Assembly: GCA_037178975.1 (NCBI GenBank)
Contig: JASJZH010000003.1
Location: 9,300,001 to 9,364,000 of the forward strand
Reading direction: 5' to 3'
From: Oscheius tipulae
Lineage: Eukaryota > Nematoda > Chromadorea > Rhabditida > Rhabditidae
Length of the DNA stretch: 64,000 nucleotides
Part shown: positions 34,173-44,983 of the stretch, piece after piece
Layout of the letters: every line of letters starts with the position of its first letter
Position numbering within the stretch: the first letter of the stretch is position 1
Position numbers and translations under genes: made by a program
Notes under the pieces: generated by a model
Databases searched by the model: none
Seen by the model: the letters and a program-made list of their open reading frames with translations, nothing else
What the model was told of the DNA's origin: nothing

Positions 34173-35287
34173 TAGTAAAGTCTTTTTTTCTGTCTTTCAG
34201 CCAGTAATGTTTTCCATTTTGAGGAAACGAGCTAGTCCCATGTTCCAGCCTCCTAAAAGGGCCCAAATCGGGTCGCTATTGGCAGTTGTGGCCGCACGCG
34301 GCGACTCTCAATCGGCCGCTCGCGACGTCACACGGTTGCTGGCTGTTTGCCCGTCGACACTGGCTCCCTGCCAATCCTTTCTCTTTTTGTTACAAGAGAG
34401 TCAGGGAGAGAGAGCTGGTAGTCAAGAGATCAGAAGCCTACAGAGAGTCCGAAAAGAGGGAGTCATCCCTCCGCATCTATTTCTTCATTAATAGGAGAGA
34501 GTCAATCGGATGTCGAGCCCTCTCCAGACTGCAGGGTGAGATGAAGGAAGAGAGAGTGTTCTTCTGAAAACGGCTGGAAAAGGATCTAACTATAGGCTGT
34601 TGTAATGCTGGGGTGCGCGCGCACGCGTACACATCAGCTGGCCGTGGCCAGCCAGCAGTCGGCGACCCCTGTCGCTCCTTTTTCTCCTACAGTGTCTCTG
34701 GAGATATAAGACCCGAATGGCAGCCTTCAATCAGCTAAAAAGATTGAAAAATAAACCAGTATAAACTATTATCTCAAGATGGAACAGGTGTTCTGTAGGC
34801 TGTAGCCACACACGCGCGTATTTTTCCTTCTGACCACGACGAAAAGAGCGTGATCTGGGGGCCCCCTCTCTGTCTCTCGCTCTCTCTCACTACTGGCGCC
34901 CGGCCAAACATATGACTCTACGCATTGCGCGAAAGAGATGGAGTTCCGAGAGCCGTTTCAATTAGGAAACGATAGAAAATGACCATTTGATTACAAGAAA
35001 CTGGAATATGACCGACAGTTTCTGCAACATATTATCAATGGAAAGAGGGCACAAGGTCAACAACCAGCTTCTGCACCCAATAGAATCCAGAGCGGGGGAT
35101 TTGAGTAAATATGCTGTAATTTAGAAAAGAAAAAGCTGGTGGCCCTTTAAGGTCAGTCAAAATACTATAGGCTGGAAATATGGGAGGTTAACGGAGCCAC
35201 TTGCTCAACACAAGCAGTGTAAAACAAGAGAATCCAAATCTTTCGGGCCGTTCTACTGCAAGAGTTACACATTTTCTGTATTTGCGG

Positions 35288-35522
35288 TGTTTTACAAAGT
35301 TATAGCCCTCAATGAACTCTACAGCTTTGTAAGACATTGTATTGCACGAAAATTAGTGTATGAGCCTAAAATATGGCCTCCGCGCCGCGCCTTTTTTCTA
35401 GTGCGCATATGCGGCGCAAGTTCAGGACGTTTTACGACGTCAAGCATTGACTTTTACGTTTTGGGATATTTTAGAAAGTTGTAGATTGCAATCTTCTTTA
35501 CAACTTTGCAAAACATCGCAAA
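35288..35522. repeat. two-hairpin copy of the ACAAAGTTGTAG family
   Basis: Left: gttttacaaagttatagccc with actctacagctttgtaagac. Right: ttagaaagttgtagattgc with ctttacaactttgcaaaac. The GC-rich centre contains gccgcgccttttttctagtg. The right hairpin is followed by the family word gactcttgatcccaaaaa. Confidence 0.6.
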
Positions 35523-36855
35523 GCGATAAAATAGACTCTTGATCCCAAAAAATGATTTCGAAACTCTAAGCCGTCTGACTCTAGTGTCCTTTCTTTACAA
35601 TAGAGCGAGAGCAGTACTTGTAGGCAGACTTTCTGGTTCAAGAATGCATTTTCTAAATTTTTTGATGCTTTCAAACTTGTTTTTTGATGCTTTCAAACCA
35701 AACATTTTTAAAGCCTATAACTTTACAGAACACCATAAAGCTGGAAATTGTTGTCTTGTGGTTGAAAAGTATCGATCAAGGCAGCGAGTGTAGGACAGTT
35801 CGGTTCCTTGGAACTGTTGGCTTCAGTTTTTTAGATCCTCTGGTAGTTGTGACTTATACTTTTGGTTTATTGCCACCTGTGGTAGTCGTGGCTCTAGTTC
35901 CCAGCTCTCATATCTCTTGACTACTGGTCTATAGGGCCCTCAGGTAGTCATGACTCTACCTATGGCCTCTCAGAGCAACTTCCTTGTTCAGACTCTGTTT
36001 AGACTCTGCTCGAAGTTCAAAGAAATCCAATAGTCTCTTCTGGAAACTTCTTTCCAAAAATATTCGTCAAACAGAACTTCCTCATGGATCGACTCTTGTC
36101 CAGGCCGGCTAAACTCCGTCTCAAGCAATCCAATGGGATCTGTGGGTCTGTCTTCCAAACGCCTCCTAGCGTAAACATGAGCTATAAAAAGACGGAAAGG
36201 GATCTTCCTATGGTTCCGACTGGAATTTTCTGGAAGTTTTTGGAAAATGGGAAAGTTTCTGTCAGAGTATACTGTCTCTCTCTCTCTCTCACTTTCCTCC
36301 CTCGAACGCATCGCAAATATGCCCCGGAATGACTCTGCGTCTCTCTCCCTCAGCCCGTCGATTCTATTGCTGGCTGCTTTCGCGTCTGGACTCTATCCTA
36401 GGGCCGATTGACCAGAGATGCCAGCCCTCGCTCTTCTCTCTCTCTCTCTGCACAGACACAGGGCAATTTTAGGGAACCGGAAAGTAGCTAGGAGAGAGAG
36501 CGAGAGAGAGAGAGGGTTAAAGGACTGTCACCATGAGGAGAACTGGGCAAAGCCGACCTAAAGGTCCAGGAATCGATTTGACCCTCTGGGAAGCGTGGAC
36601 AAATACACGAAGTCCATATCTGAAGAAGCTATACTTTTTCTGTAGTTGACTCTATAAAAGCCCAAGTTTTGAGGGAAACGGAACAAAAACGGCAGTTGCT
36701 TTTGAACAAAGGTAGTTTGTAGTTTTTTCCTTCGCTTGTTGACTTTTGTAGAAATAAGTTTCAAGCTCTTTACAGTTCTCTTGAAGAGCTCGCAATGTGG
36801 TTTTTCAGCCCAAAATTGTGTTTTCAGCAAAGAAAGTAAAACTTTTGTCAAGCAT

Positions 36856-36922
36856 GGGGATCGAGACCGAGACCTGCATTGGATTTCTAGTCGGAGCGCT
36901 AACTGTCGGAGCCACGCGGGCG
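36856..36922 (-). repeat. decayed tRNA-like sequence
   Basis: Minus strand: ggctccgacagttagcgctc then a weak box B (gtctcggtctcgatcc). Confidence 0.35.
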
Positions 36923-37229
36923 AGTTCGCTCGTTAAATTCAGAAAGTACATGACTACTGGAAATGCCTAATAAACGCAGATCTGTTCGAGGATTCACAGG
37001 CAAAGTAATGAGTCTGTTTACTTGCAAACTTTCAGATTTTCCCCGAAAATTTGAGCCTTTGGTCTTCTGTGTCCTGCAGCAACAAATCTGAACACGAGCC
37101 CTACAGAACTCGTCGAGTTTTAGTGATCAAATGAAGCCAAATTGCGTGTGAGCGCTCCTCGGGGGCCCCTCGCTCTCGGGGTAGGCGTGGTCTCTCCGCG
37201 CTAGCGTGTCGCGTCGCGTTCATGGGGAC

Positions 37230-37237
37230 TATAAAAG
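37230..37237 (+). promoter_or_regulatory. TATA box of HEXIM
   Basis: tataaaag in a GC-rich setting (gcgtcgcgttcatggggac upstream), 184 nt before the HEXIM ATG. Transcription would start around 37260, giving an unspliced 5' UTR of about 160 nt. This is the only gene in the window with such a clear TATA box. Confidence 0.7.
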
Positions 37238-37420
37238 AGCCGAAGCGAGTGCCTTCTAGTTCTCTCGTTTGCGGGGCTGTGCCTGTGCCTTCTTGCAAAG
37301 CACGGTGTACATCTCCTGAAGCAGCAGCGGTGCTCAAGTAACACGCGCTGCTTGCAGCCCTACCTACCTCGATATTGATATCGTTCGACTCGTCATCGAG
37401 TCATCTGCAAGATTCTACTG

Positions 37421-39415
37421 ATGTCGTCGCCGGACAACTCCAGACCCGAGTCGGAGAGCTCGCGACCCACGCTGGACGACCAGCGCAGCGTCTCGGACGG
37501 TGACCTAGATGGAGACAGAAAGAAGCGTCGCATTCGACGTCGTCGTGGCACACGCGGACGCTATAAGCCCTACGATCTGACCGCCGGCCTGGACGGGACC
37601 ATCGCCTCTACCTCCGCCGATTCGCCCTCAGAAGCCTCGCCCAAGAAGAAGTCCAGGTCGGTTTACAGCCCCCCAATTTTTCGATTCTTTGCTTTGAAAA
37701 TGACCAGGTTCCGGCTAGTCCAGTTCCTCTGACTCTTGTTCAGAACCTAATAGTTTCGACTCTTGGTTCAAAGACACCTTAGGTAGTCGAGACTCTTGGC
37801 TCTTTGTTCACAGGCCCTTTAGGTAGTCGTGACTACTGTTCTGAACTGACTGACTCTCGACTCATGGTCTTTAGAGACTTTAGGTAGTCGTAACTCTTGT
37901 TCAGAGCCTACTATTCACGACTCTTAGTTCACAGGTCCCTTAGGTATTCGTGACTCTTGCACGGAATAAAGTTTTTGTTTCTCACCCTGAAAACGACCAA
38001 GTTCCAGCTACTCCAGTCCTTATTTTCGAATACCCTGCTGCTAATTGCTCGATGGGGGTACCCAGGACCTAAGGTCAGCCTAAGGCCCACGACCATATCT
38101 AGTGGTGATCAGCTCGGTCCACAGCCCGTTCTCTCTCGTTTTCTTGGTGGAAATAGTCAATTTCCTCCGCCTATGACAGTCCAATATTCGAAACGGCTAC
38201 CAATTTGCGCGAGAGGGGGACCTATGTTCCAGAGGTCAGTACCGAAAGACTTTGTGGGAGCTAGAATGAGGAGCTTTAACAAAGAAATTCACTTCTACTG
38301 TTTCATGACTAAACTTTTGTCGGAGGTGGGGATTGAACTCGATAGGTTTTGAATGTTAATCGGAGCGCAAATCGACAGAGCTAAGAGAGCGAGTTTGGCC
38401 GCGCTTATCAAAATCTACTAAAGGTTAGGTAAGAAGCAAATATAGTGAGATAACAGAGGGGGTTCAATAAGAGACAAAAACTTGACTAAGTATCCAATAC
38501 TTACGAGCTAAACGAGATCTGTCCAACCTCATGACCGCGGGATAGCCTCCTCTAACCTTTCACGCGCTGTCGCTAATCAACAGCCGTCGCCTATGACCAT
38601 CCCTTCAAGCTCAAAGAACATTTTTAAGATGGCTTGGATGCTCCCATGCCGTCACACGACGATGTGCTGTGTGTGTGCAGACTCCGCCAGAGTGTAAAAC
38701 AAAATGTAAGGCCGTTTACGACCGGGTATGGTCTGTGCAGGGCAGCCTTCATATAAGATCTGGCAGAGGGCTGGCACCAGCAGTCCCATACACCCTTTTT
38801 GGCGGATAGTTGAACTGATTTGGTCCGTTTTTAGAGGCAAGGTCATGGCTCCACGCAACACCACACAGTTCCTGCTGGACGACATTGAAGCTCGGGCTGA
38901 GATGGAACGAGAGGTGAGTCTTATCTCTGTTTCTCTGTATCTAAGTGTAAATTCTTCCAAATTCCAATTTCTAGGTGGAACACGAAGGCCGACAGCGCAT
39001 CCGCTCCCTCAGCGTCAGCTCGGAACTCATTCCGTGCTCTGACGAATCGGACGAGAGTCACAGTGAGGCCGAACATCGTGAATTTGCAACCGAACTGGAA
39101 GAGTACAACTTTGACAGGATCTCCAAGCTTAGTCGGGATGAGGTGAGTGTTTTCTAGAGACAGAGAGAGATAAAGAGAAAGAGTGGCCGAGAAACAAACA
39201 CAGTGAGGCAGATCCAAACAAGCAACTTTCAGATGGCTCGTGAGATTCTCGACAAAGATCGCGAGGCCGAAGTCTACCACTCCTCTCTGGTCCGGACGAG
39301 GGCCGAAAATGCCCGCCTAAAGAAGATGCTAAAAGACAATGGAATCGAGGTGAAAGAGGGCGGCGGTATCCTGGACACTTCGCCAGCCTCAACCCAGCCC
39401 CAAGCTGTATCATAA
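37421..39415 (+). CDS. HEXIM1: HEXIM, P-TEFb inhibitor
   Basis: Exons 37421-37656, 38835-38913, 38975-39142, 39233-39415 give 221 aa in phase. The N-terminus is acidic/Ser-rich, followed by a basic RNA-binding stretch (KKRRIRRRRGTRGRYKPYDL) equivalent to the HEXIM arginine-rich motif that binds 7SK RNA. The inhibitory motif region is GKVMAPRNTTQFLLDD; the family has PYNT here, so Tyr is Arg in this protein. Two acidic clusters (SDESDESHSEAE) and a C-terminal coiled coil (LDKDREAEVYHSSLVRTRAE) follow, matching the cyclin-T-binding dimer helix. The protein is shorter than human HEXIM1 (359 aa). aataaa is at 39589-39594. The first intron (1.2 kb) holds a minisatellite. Confidence 0.88.
37730..37955. 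repeat. minisatellite with ggtagtcgtgactctTGTTC-type units
   Basis: Five or so imperfect units of about 35-60 bp contain cttaggtagtcgtgactctt and gttcaca/gaacct words. Diverged units also occur at 35828-35965, outside the gene. HEXIM intron 37657-38834. Confidence 0.75.
38325..38388 (-). repeat. decayed tRNA-like sequence
   Basis: Minus strand: agctctgtcgatttgcgctc then box B gagttcaatcccc. HEXIM intron. Confidence 0.4.
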
Positions 39416-39823
39416 TCCCCTCCCGACCTGTACTGATTAAGACCCACCACCTCTCCACCTCCTAGAAAACGGTTTTTGGTCAGCGCCTCCACCTCATCTG
39501 CACGGTACGGGTATTACTTTTCTGCTTCTTTTACTGTTACCTGTATAGTCCTTGTATTATACTTGCCTGACGAGGAAAAAAAAAAGAAAATAAACACTTT
39601 TACCACAGCTTATGTACATCACGGGGGTGTTCCCAACAGAACAGGGCCAGAAAACAAAATAAACTTTGAGGCAGGGAGTCGAACCCGGGACCCCGCGGAC
39701 ACTGTCAGTGTCACTTGGCGTTGCGCCATGAAAGTAAGACCATTCTTCAAAAGTTCTTGGACTATAGCGGGACTGCTATTACCTAAAGTGGAATGTCCCT
39801 ATTCATGGGCTACATCTACAAAC
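39416..39823. other. convergent 3' ends of HEXIM and KLHL18, with a tRNA-like sequence
   Basis: The HEXIM 3' UTR runs to aataaa at 39589. At 39662-39735 the minus strand carries the best-preserved box B of the window (cgggttcgactccc), preceded by atggcgcaacgcc at near-tRNA spacing. The middle forms a tight gacact-gac-agtgtc hairpin rather than an anticodon arm. Confidence 0.55.
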
Positions 39824-42438
39824 TTAGGGCATGCTTCTTGGCGGGATTGGAAGAGTCGCAACGGCCACGCCTCCTTCGTGACTGGACAACGAGGGACCCA
39901 AGGTCCATTCCTGCGTCGATTCGGAAAAGTTCTCCATGGATGAGAGGTTTGAGATTCCGTCGTAGCTGAAAGCAGTGGATTCTTCCGGCTATATTGGGGG
40001 AGTTTCAGTTCCATAGCGTTCTTTTTTTGTATTCCAGTGCAACTTACCCAGCTATCGCGTACAAAGTATCGGCATTGCCTACCAACGAAACCCGACTTCT
40101 CTTCTTTTGCATCGGAGTAACAGGGGACCAAATTCTGAATTGATATTTAGGTTTTGTATAGAAAACCTTACCTAGTATCCGGGTCAAAGCACTCGACACT
40201 ATTCAAGAACTGGGAGCCATCGTATCTGAAAGTTTTTCTGTCTCTCTATCTCTCTGTCTATCTATATCTGTCACTCTATCTCTCTCTCTCTCTCTCTCTC
40301 TCTAACAGTGTTGAAATATACCCGCCGCAGACGTAGATTTTCCCATTTAGACTGGCCGCCCCGACCCGGCAGCGCTTGCTAATCATTGAGGGCATCGTCT
40401 CCCAGACTCCCTTCTCCGGACAGAATCTCTCCACGCTGTTGAATATGCACATGCCATCATGACCTCCCAGTACTGTAATTCAAGTATCTATGTCTGGTTC
40501 AGCATTTGGTTTACTGTAGAGGTAACCGTCCAGAACAGCTATTCCGGCTGCACTTCTCTGCTTGGTCATCGGGGTCCCGTAAGTCCAGGAGTTTGTGTCG
40601 GGATTGTAGATCTAAAGACAAAATGTTCTGGACTGCCACTGTCACTGTCACTGTACCCTGACTGCGAAGTTGTTTGTGCGCATATTGTTTTGATGCTTGT
40701 CACGCGGACACACTTTTCAAAACACTGCCAAGGAAACCAACCTCTACCGATGATAGCGAACTGATACCGTCGTAGCCACCACAGACATATAGCTTTCCGT
40801 TGAGAAAGGCAGAGCCGAGAGCTGATCGCATCTTGTCCAGAGGGGCACACTGTAACTGTCTCTGTACTCTCTGTCTCTCTAAGGTCCCACAGATTGCCAT
40901 TCGTTTCGATTGTAGTCATAGGCTTCAACGGTTTTGAGTCTATCACTTCCGTCGAATCCACCGATGGCGTAGACCTGAAGAGTTAGAGGTGAGAGACCGA
41001 GAGACAGGGAGACAGAAGGAGAGGGAGACTGAGAGACTGCGAGACTGCGAGACTGAGATACAGGGAGACAGACAGACAGAGAGACTGACATGAGGTATAC
41101 CTTTCTCTCATAAACTGCCGTCCCGACACGCGACCTGTAGCTTGGCATGGGTCGTACAGGAGTCCATTTCCTTATCAGCGGATCGAAGATTTCCACTGCC
41201 GACTCTGCATTGTTTGCTGAGAGACCTCCTGGAACAGAGACTTTCGATTTAAACTGTAATTCCGACCAATAGCGATAATGAGTCCTTTGACCAGGTTGCA
41301 ACATCGGGGCTTGAGTCGGAAGGATCGGATCATTTCTCGTCGTTCCGGAATCAGATGGTAGTCTTTGGCAACATCGACAAGATCCCGACAGGCCAGATCG
41401 CACTTGACCACCTGATGTCCAGCTACTTGATCGGATAAGAACGAGGGCTTGAGAAGATGGAGTCGGACACAGGAGAGAACTCTGAAACTCTTTGGGTCTC
41501 TGTCTCTGTCACTTCGTACCTTGCGGCCAATTGTTTCCTCTCCGGAGAATGCAGTACCCATCGAATGACAGCATTGAAAACATCCTCTTCCGACTCGACA
41601 TAGATTCCATCATCAGAAAGCAGATCCAGTACCTCGTCCACAGCCAATGACACAAAGTCCTCAGTGTCAGTGATAGCGACAAAATGTTTCCGAACGTAGT
41701 TGTCAATGTACTGCTTGTTCGATCTAAGAGCTCTGTCAATTGAACCCAGAGAAGCTTACTGGCAGCCGAGGTTGGAGCAGAAAGATCGGATAGCAAGGGT
41801 GTTGGCAGTGGAGAGATGAGTAATCAGGTAGGATGAGCATTCTTCCACGACTTCGTCCAACTGAAAATAGAGATTGGGGTGAGAGACAGAGATAGACGCC
41901 CCCTACCTGTAAAAAGTTGGCTCCAATCATGATTGCTTGAACATTACCAGCTGATATGCGTAGTTCTCCCGTATAAGCGTAACTAACCAGTTGATCCAGA
42001 GTATCTCCATCCAGTTCTGAAAGTCTCTCTGTCTGTCTGTCTCTTTGTCTCTCCGTCTCTCCGTCTCTCTGTCTCCCTGTATCTCTTACCATGTATCGTT
42101 ATGGCATTTTGCGTCGCCTCAATCATATCCGTAGTGAACATAAGCCGAAAGTACGGAATGACAGCTGATATGACGATCTGAACGCGATTTCTCTCCAAAA
42201 AAACTCCGAGATTCTTGCCTTGTGAGCCCGGATCCTTCTCCCGCCTGCATCGATGACAATGTCACAGAGCTGTCCTGACCTCCTCATCTCGTTGAGAGCC
42301 TCAAAGGCCCTCGAAAACATCACATTTTTTTGCTTGAGCTGAACAATGTCGTCGTCTTCTGTGCACAGAGTGAAACGACCTAAAAAAAGGTACTTGTTTC
42401 TGTCTTTTGTAACTCTCAAGACCACTTGCATAGTCCAT
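39824..42438 (-). CDS. KLHL18: KLHL18, BTB-BACK-Kelch Cullin-3 adaptor
   Basis: Read from 42438 (13-nt first coding exon, least certain) to the stop at 39824. [23 protein letters not shown] then [62 protein letters not shown]. Six Kelch blades follow, for example [20 protein letters not shown] and [20 protein letters not shown], with a C-terminal [13 protein letters not shown]. The SIPYF-, MPERR..FR..PRCC- and HEGG-type signatures are those of KLHL18 rather than KLHL2/3. Intron 42178-42218 is a 41-nt GC..AG intron (cacaag|gcaaga) splitting HK|IVIS; intron 42380-42425 is 46 nt. Likely function: substrate receptor of a CUL3 ubiquitin ligase. Divergent from STX16 with about 0.6 kb between start codons. 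Confidence 0.92.
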
Positions 42439-43037
42439 CAGAACATTCGTAAACGTCACGGTTCTCCGTTGGGGACGATAAGAGAGAGAGAGACAGACAG
42501 AGACCCTCACGGGACAGCTGGGTGGTCGAGAGAGACAGATATGCGTCAAACGGAAAACGCTAGCGCAAATCGCGTGAGTGCCAAAAGGGGCCAAAGGACA
42601 AGCTGAATGGAAGCGGAGCCAACTCACATCTGTTTTATTTTGTTCTCTAACTCTTGTTGTTATTTTGCCAATCTAGTTCAAATTGCTCAAAAGTCTGTGT
42701 GTCTGTCTGAAGCCCTAATAGCCAATTTGTCAGTTACTATGTGACAGCAATTACTCTTTGCAGTCAAGCCAAATCGAATCAGTTTGAGAGATACGTCTCT
42801 GATAGAACTTCTGCCACGGTATCCCGACTGGAACAGCACTACCTGTCACGAGTCCCAACGAGGCTTCTGCTAAACTTGTTTTCAAGTTTTTAAAAGAAAG
42901 TTTGTCCGAAACGCATCTAGAAACATCTGAATGAACCAATAGAATCGGTCTCTGCCTACATGTCTCTCTGTCTCTCTATCCCTTTTTCTCTGTCTTTCAG
43001 TCTCTTTGTCTCTGTTTCCCACCTATACTCTTTCAGG
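42439..43037. promoter_or_regulatory. bidirectional promoter region, KLHL18 / STX16
   Basis: 600 bp between divergent start codons. It holds a gagagagacagacagagac tract (42484-42505) and a tctctgtctctctatcc tract (42962-43020). The tail ctttcag acts as a splice acceptor 1 nt before the STX16 ATG. No TATA box seen. Confidence 0.4.
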
Positions 43038-44246
43038 ATGGGAAAAGACGACTCTCCTATCGGGGTGACCCGAAGCCTGACCGAGGTTTTTACACTGCTC
43101 CGGGGAAACAGTCACCATGTACAGTTCTCCTATTCGAACGATGGCTACGGAGCTGGTTCTTCGAGAGCAGGTAAGATTTTTTATTTCCTTCATTTTTCAT
43201 TTCTTCTAGAAGAAAAGATGAGTCTGGTGGAGCTGGAAGAGGGAAATGAGACAGCGGGAGTCAGTCAGCCTATGTGGATTCACACGAATGACGAGGTCGA
43301 GTTCGAGTTTGGAAGGTAGTCTCCCTTCTATGTTTTCATAATGTCAGAATGCAGAATCCGATCCCGAATGCAGGAACTTCAGACAGCACAACAGAAACAC
43401 ATATCTAGACCAAATTTTGGGGATGAAGCCTTTGAGGCGGAGGAGAAGAGGATGGAAGGAATCACTGAACAGATCACTTCCATGATGGCACACTGTCAAA
43501 GACTCATCAAGTAAGAGAGACAGTAAGAGAGACGAGACAGGGTGTGTGAAAGAGAGAGAAAGAGAGATAAAGATACAGAAGGACAGAGGCATCAGCCTTT
43601 CAGCATGATGTCGAACCAAGAATCCCGAAGAGAAAACCATGACGAGAAACTTCTGAGACGAAATGCCGTCTCTTCTCTGCTCTTCACCCTCAGTGAACTA
43701 ACCAACTCCTTCCGGTCTAGACAGTCCAAGTATCTCAATGACATCAAGAAACGAACCAGAAACGTGGACGATTTCCTCATTACGGCAGGACCGGATGAGT
43801 TTGACTGGGCCGAAATCCCGAGCTCTTCTCAAGAAATGACTATGGATCAGATTCAGGCTATTATGCTGAATGAGAAGGAAGTTCGGGAGAGGGAAAAGGA
43901 GGTTGGTTGACAGAGACAGAGACAGATCATACTGGAATTTTCAGGTTATGGCAGTGAACTCTTCAATAGTTGAGCTGAATACCCTATTCAAGGATCTTTC
44001 GACGATGGTCATCGATCAAGGAACCATCTTGGACAGGTAGTCACCTACAAATTGAGCGAGAGGTATCGAGTTTGGTTCAGGATAGACCACAACGTGGAGC
44101 AGGCCTCCATTCGGGTGACCAAGGCTGTCGAGAGTGTCTCGAAGGCCGAAGGCTATCAGAGGAAGGACAAGAAAATGCATTGCATCTTCATGCTGGCCAT
44201 TGCCATCATCTTTGTTCTGCTATTGATCATTTTTACGAAGTTTTAA
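43038..44246 (+). CDS. STX16: syntaxin-16 (Qa-SNARE of the trans-Golgi network)
   Basis: Exons 43038-43170, 43210-43315, 43355-43510, 43604-43901, 43945-44036, 44081-44246 give 316 aa in phase. The N-terminal peptide includes RSLTEVFTLLRGNS (the Vps45-binding N-peptide region of STX16 is similar). An Habc-type helical region follows (RMQELQTAQQKHISRPNFGD). The SNARE motif has its zero-layer Gln in VIDQGTILDRIDHNVEQASI, and the C-terminal anchor is CIFMLAIAIIFVLLLIIFTK. Spacing and motifs match animal STX16. Known role: endosome to TGN fusion with VTI1A, STX6 and VAMP4. An acceptor lies 1 nt before the ATG; aataaa is at 44298-44303. Confidence 0.94.
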
Positions 44247-44983
44247 CATTATGATGACGGGTACCAGTGGCTGCTATGAGAGTATATTGTGGAGGTTAAT
44301 AAATTGGTTCCGCCTGGTGAACTGGGAGTATAGAGACAGAGATATTCGCTTCAAACTAGTAGAACTGTAATCTGTAGAGAGACACTATCAATAGAGTTAA
44401 TAAAATTTTACAAAACTCCCCGCAGGAAGAAACTGAGGCCCTGGCCATGAGCAGCCCTAACTCGGACCTCTCGAGCAATATAACTTGTGTTACTCGGAAT
44501 CCACCGCGACTATATACCCCGTGAGAGAAGAGGGTGGGACAAATGCGCTGCGAACGTTTTTTTGGCTAGCGCGATAGAGAGATCCACAGCTTTACAGAAC
44601 ATCTAATTTGCGAAAAAAAGAGTGTTTGAGCCCGAAAAATAAAGAAAGATTCGTGAGCAGTAGTGAAATTGCGTACGCATATCCTTTCCGAGGTGAATGG
44701 GATCCTTCTCAGTATTTATCGAGTTTGATTGCCTTCCGCCATCGGGAGAAGAACAAACTTTTCAAAGAAACAAATCACACCTCAATTAAAATGTCTTCTT
44801 CTCTTTGCCAACCTGAAGTTCAAAATTTTATTCACCAAAAAGGCACAAGAGATCATCACATTTCTCAAGACAAAGGCTGTCAGTCTCAGACCCAGAAGGG
44901 TATGACATGACGGCCGGTTCGTTGAATGTAGCGGGCTTCCTGATGCCAGTAGAAGTGCCTAAATGTTAACGTTCTCCGTCTTT
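44247..44983. other. convergent region between STX16 and the four-TM gene
   Basis: After the STX16 polyadenylation signal, 44530-44640 (gggtgggacaaatgcg, gatccacagctttacagaac, gtttgagcccgaaaaa) is a diverged copy of the hairpin repeat family and is also similar to 54755-54830. The rest shows nothing recognisable. Confidence 0.45.

Larger units (their letters stand above)
32733..37229. other. 4.5 kb intergenic region rich in repeats
   Basis: CREB1 3' UTR at the left. 33160-33195 is a TC tract. 33945-33990 and 35705-35740 are hairpin-family fragments, and 35288-35522 is a two-hairpin copy. 34112-34172 and 36856-36922 are tRNA-like. 34600-34680 is CpG-rich (gtgcgcgcgcacgcgtac). 35828-35965 holds ggtagtcgtgactct repeats related to those in the HEXIM intron. 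No ORF shows a domain. Confidence 0.5.

Noticed and set aside
34126-34567. Possible gene next to the CpG-rich patch at 34600
   Set aside because: The ORF starts within a tRNA-like repeat, has no splice-supported extension and no domain.
36000-36311. Minus-strand ORF of 107 codons (RLFIAHVYARRRLEDR...)
   Set aside because: Composition is plausible, but there is a competing ORF on the other strand, no family resemblance and no partner exon; too weak to call.
39662-39735. Functional tRNA gene
   Set aside because: Box B is good, but no acceptor stem and no anticodon loop can be formed.
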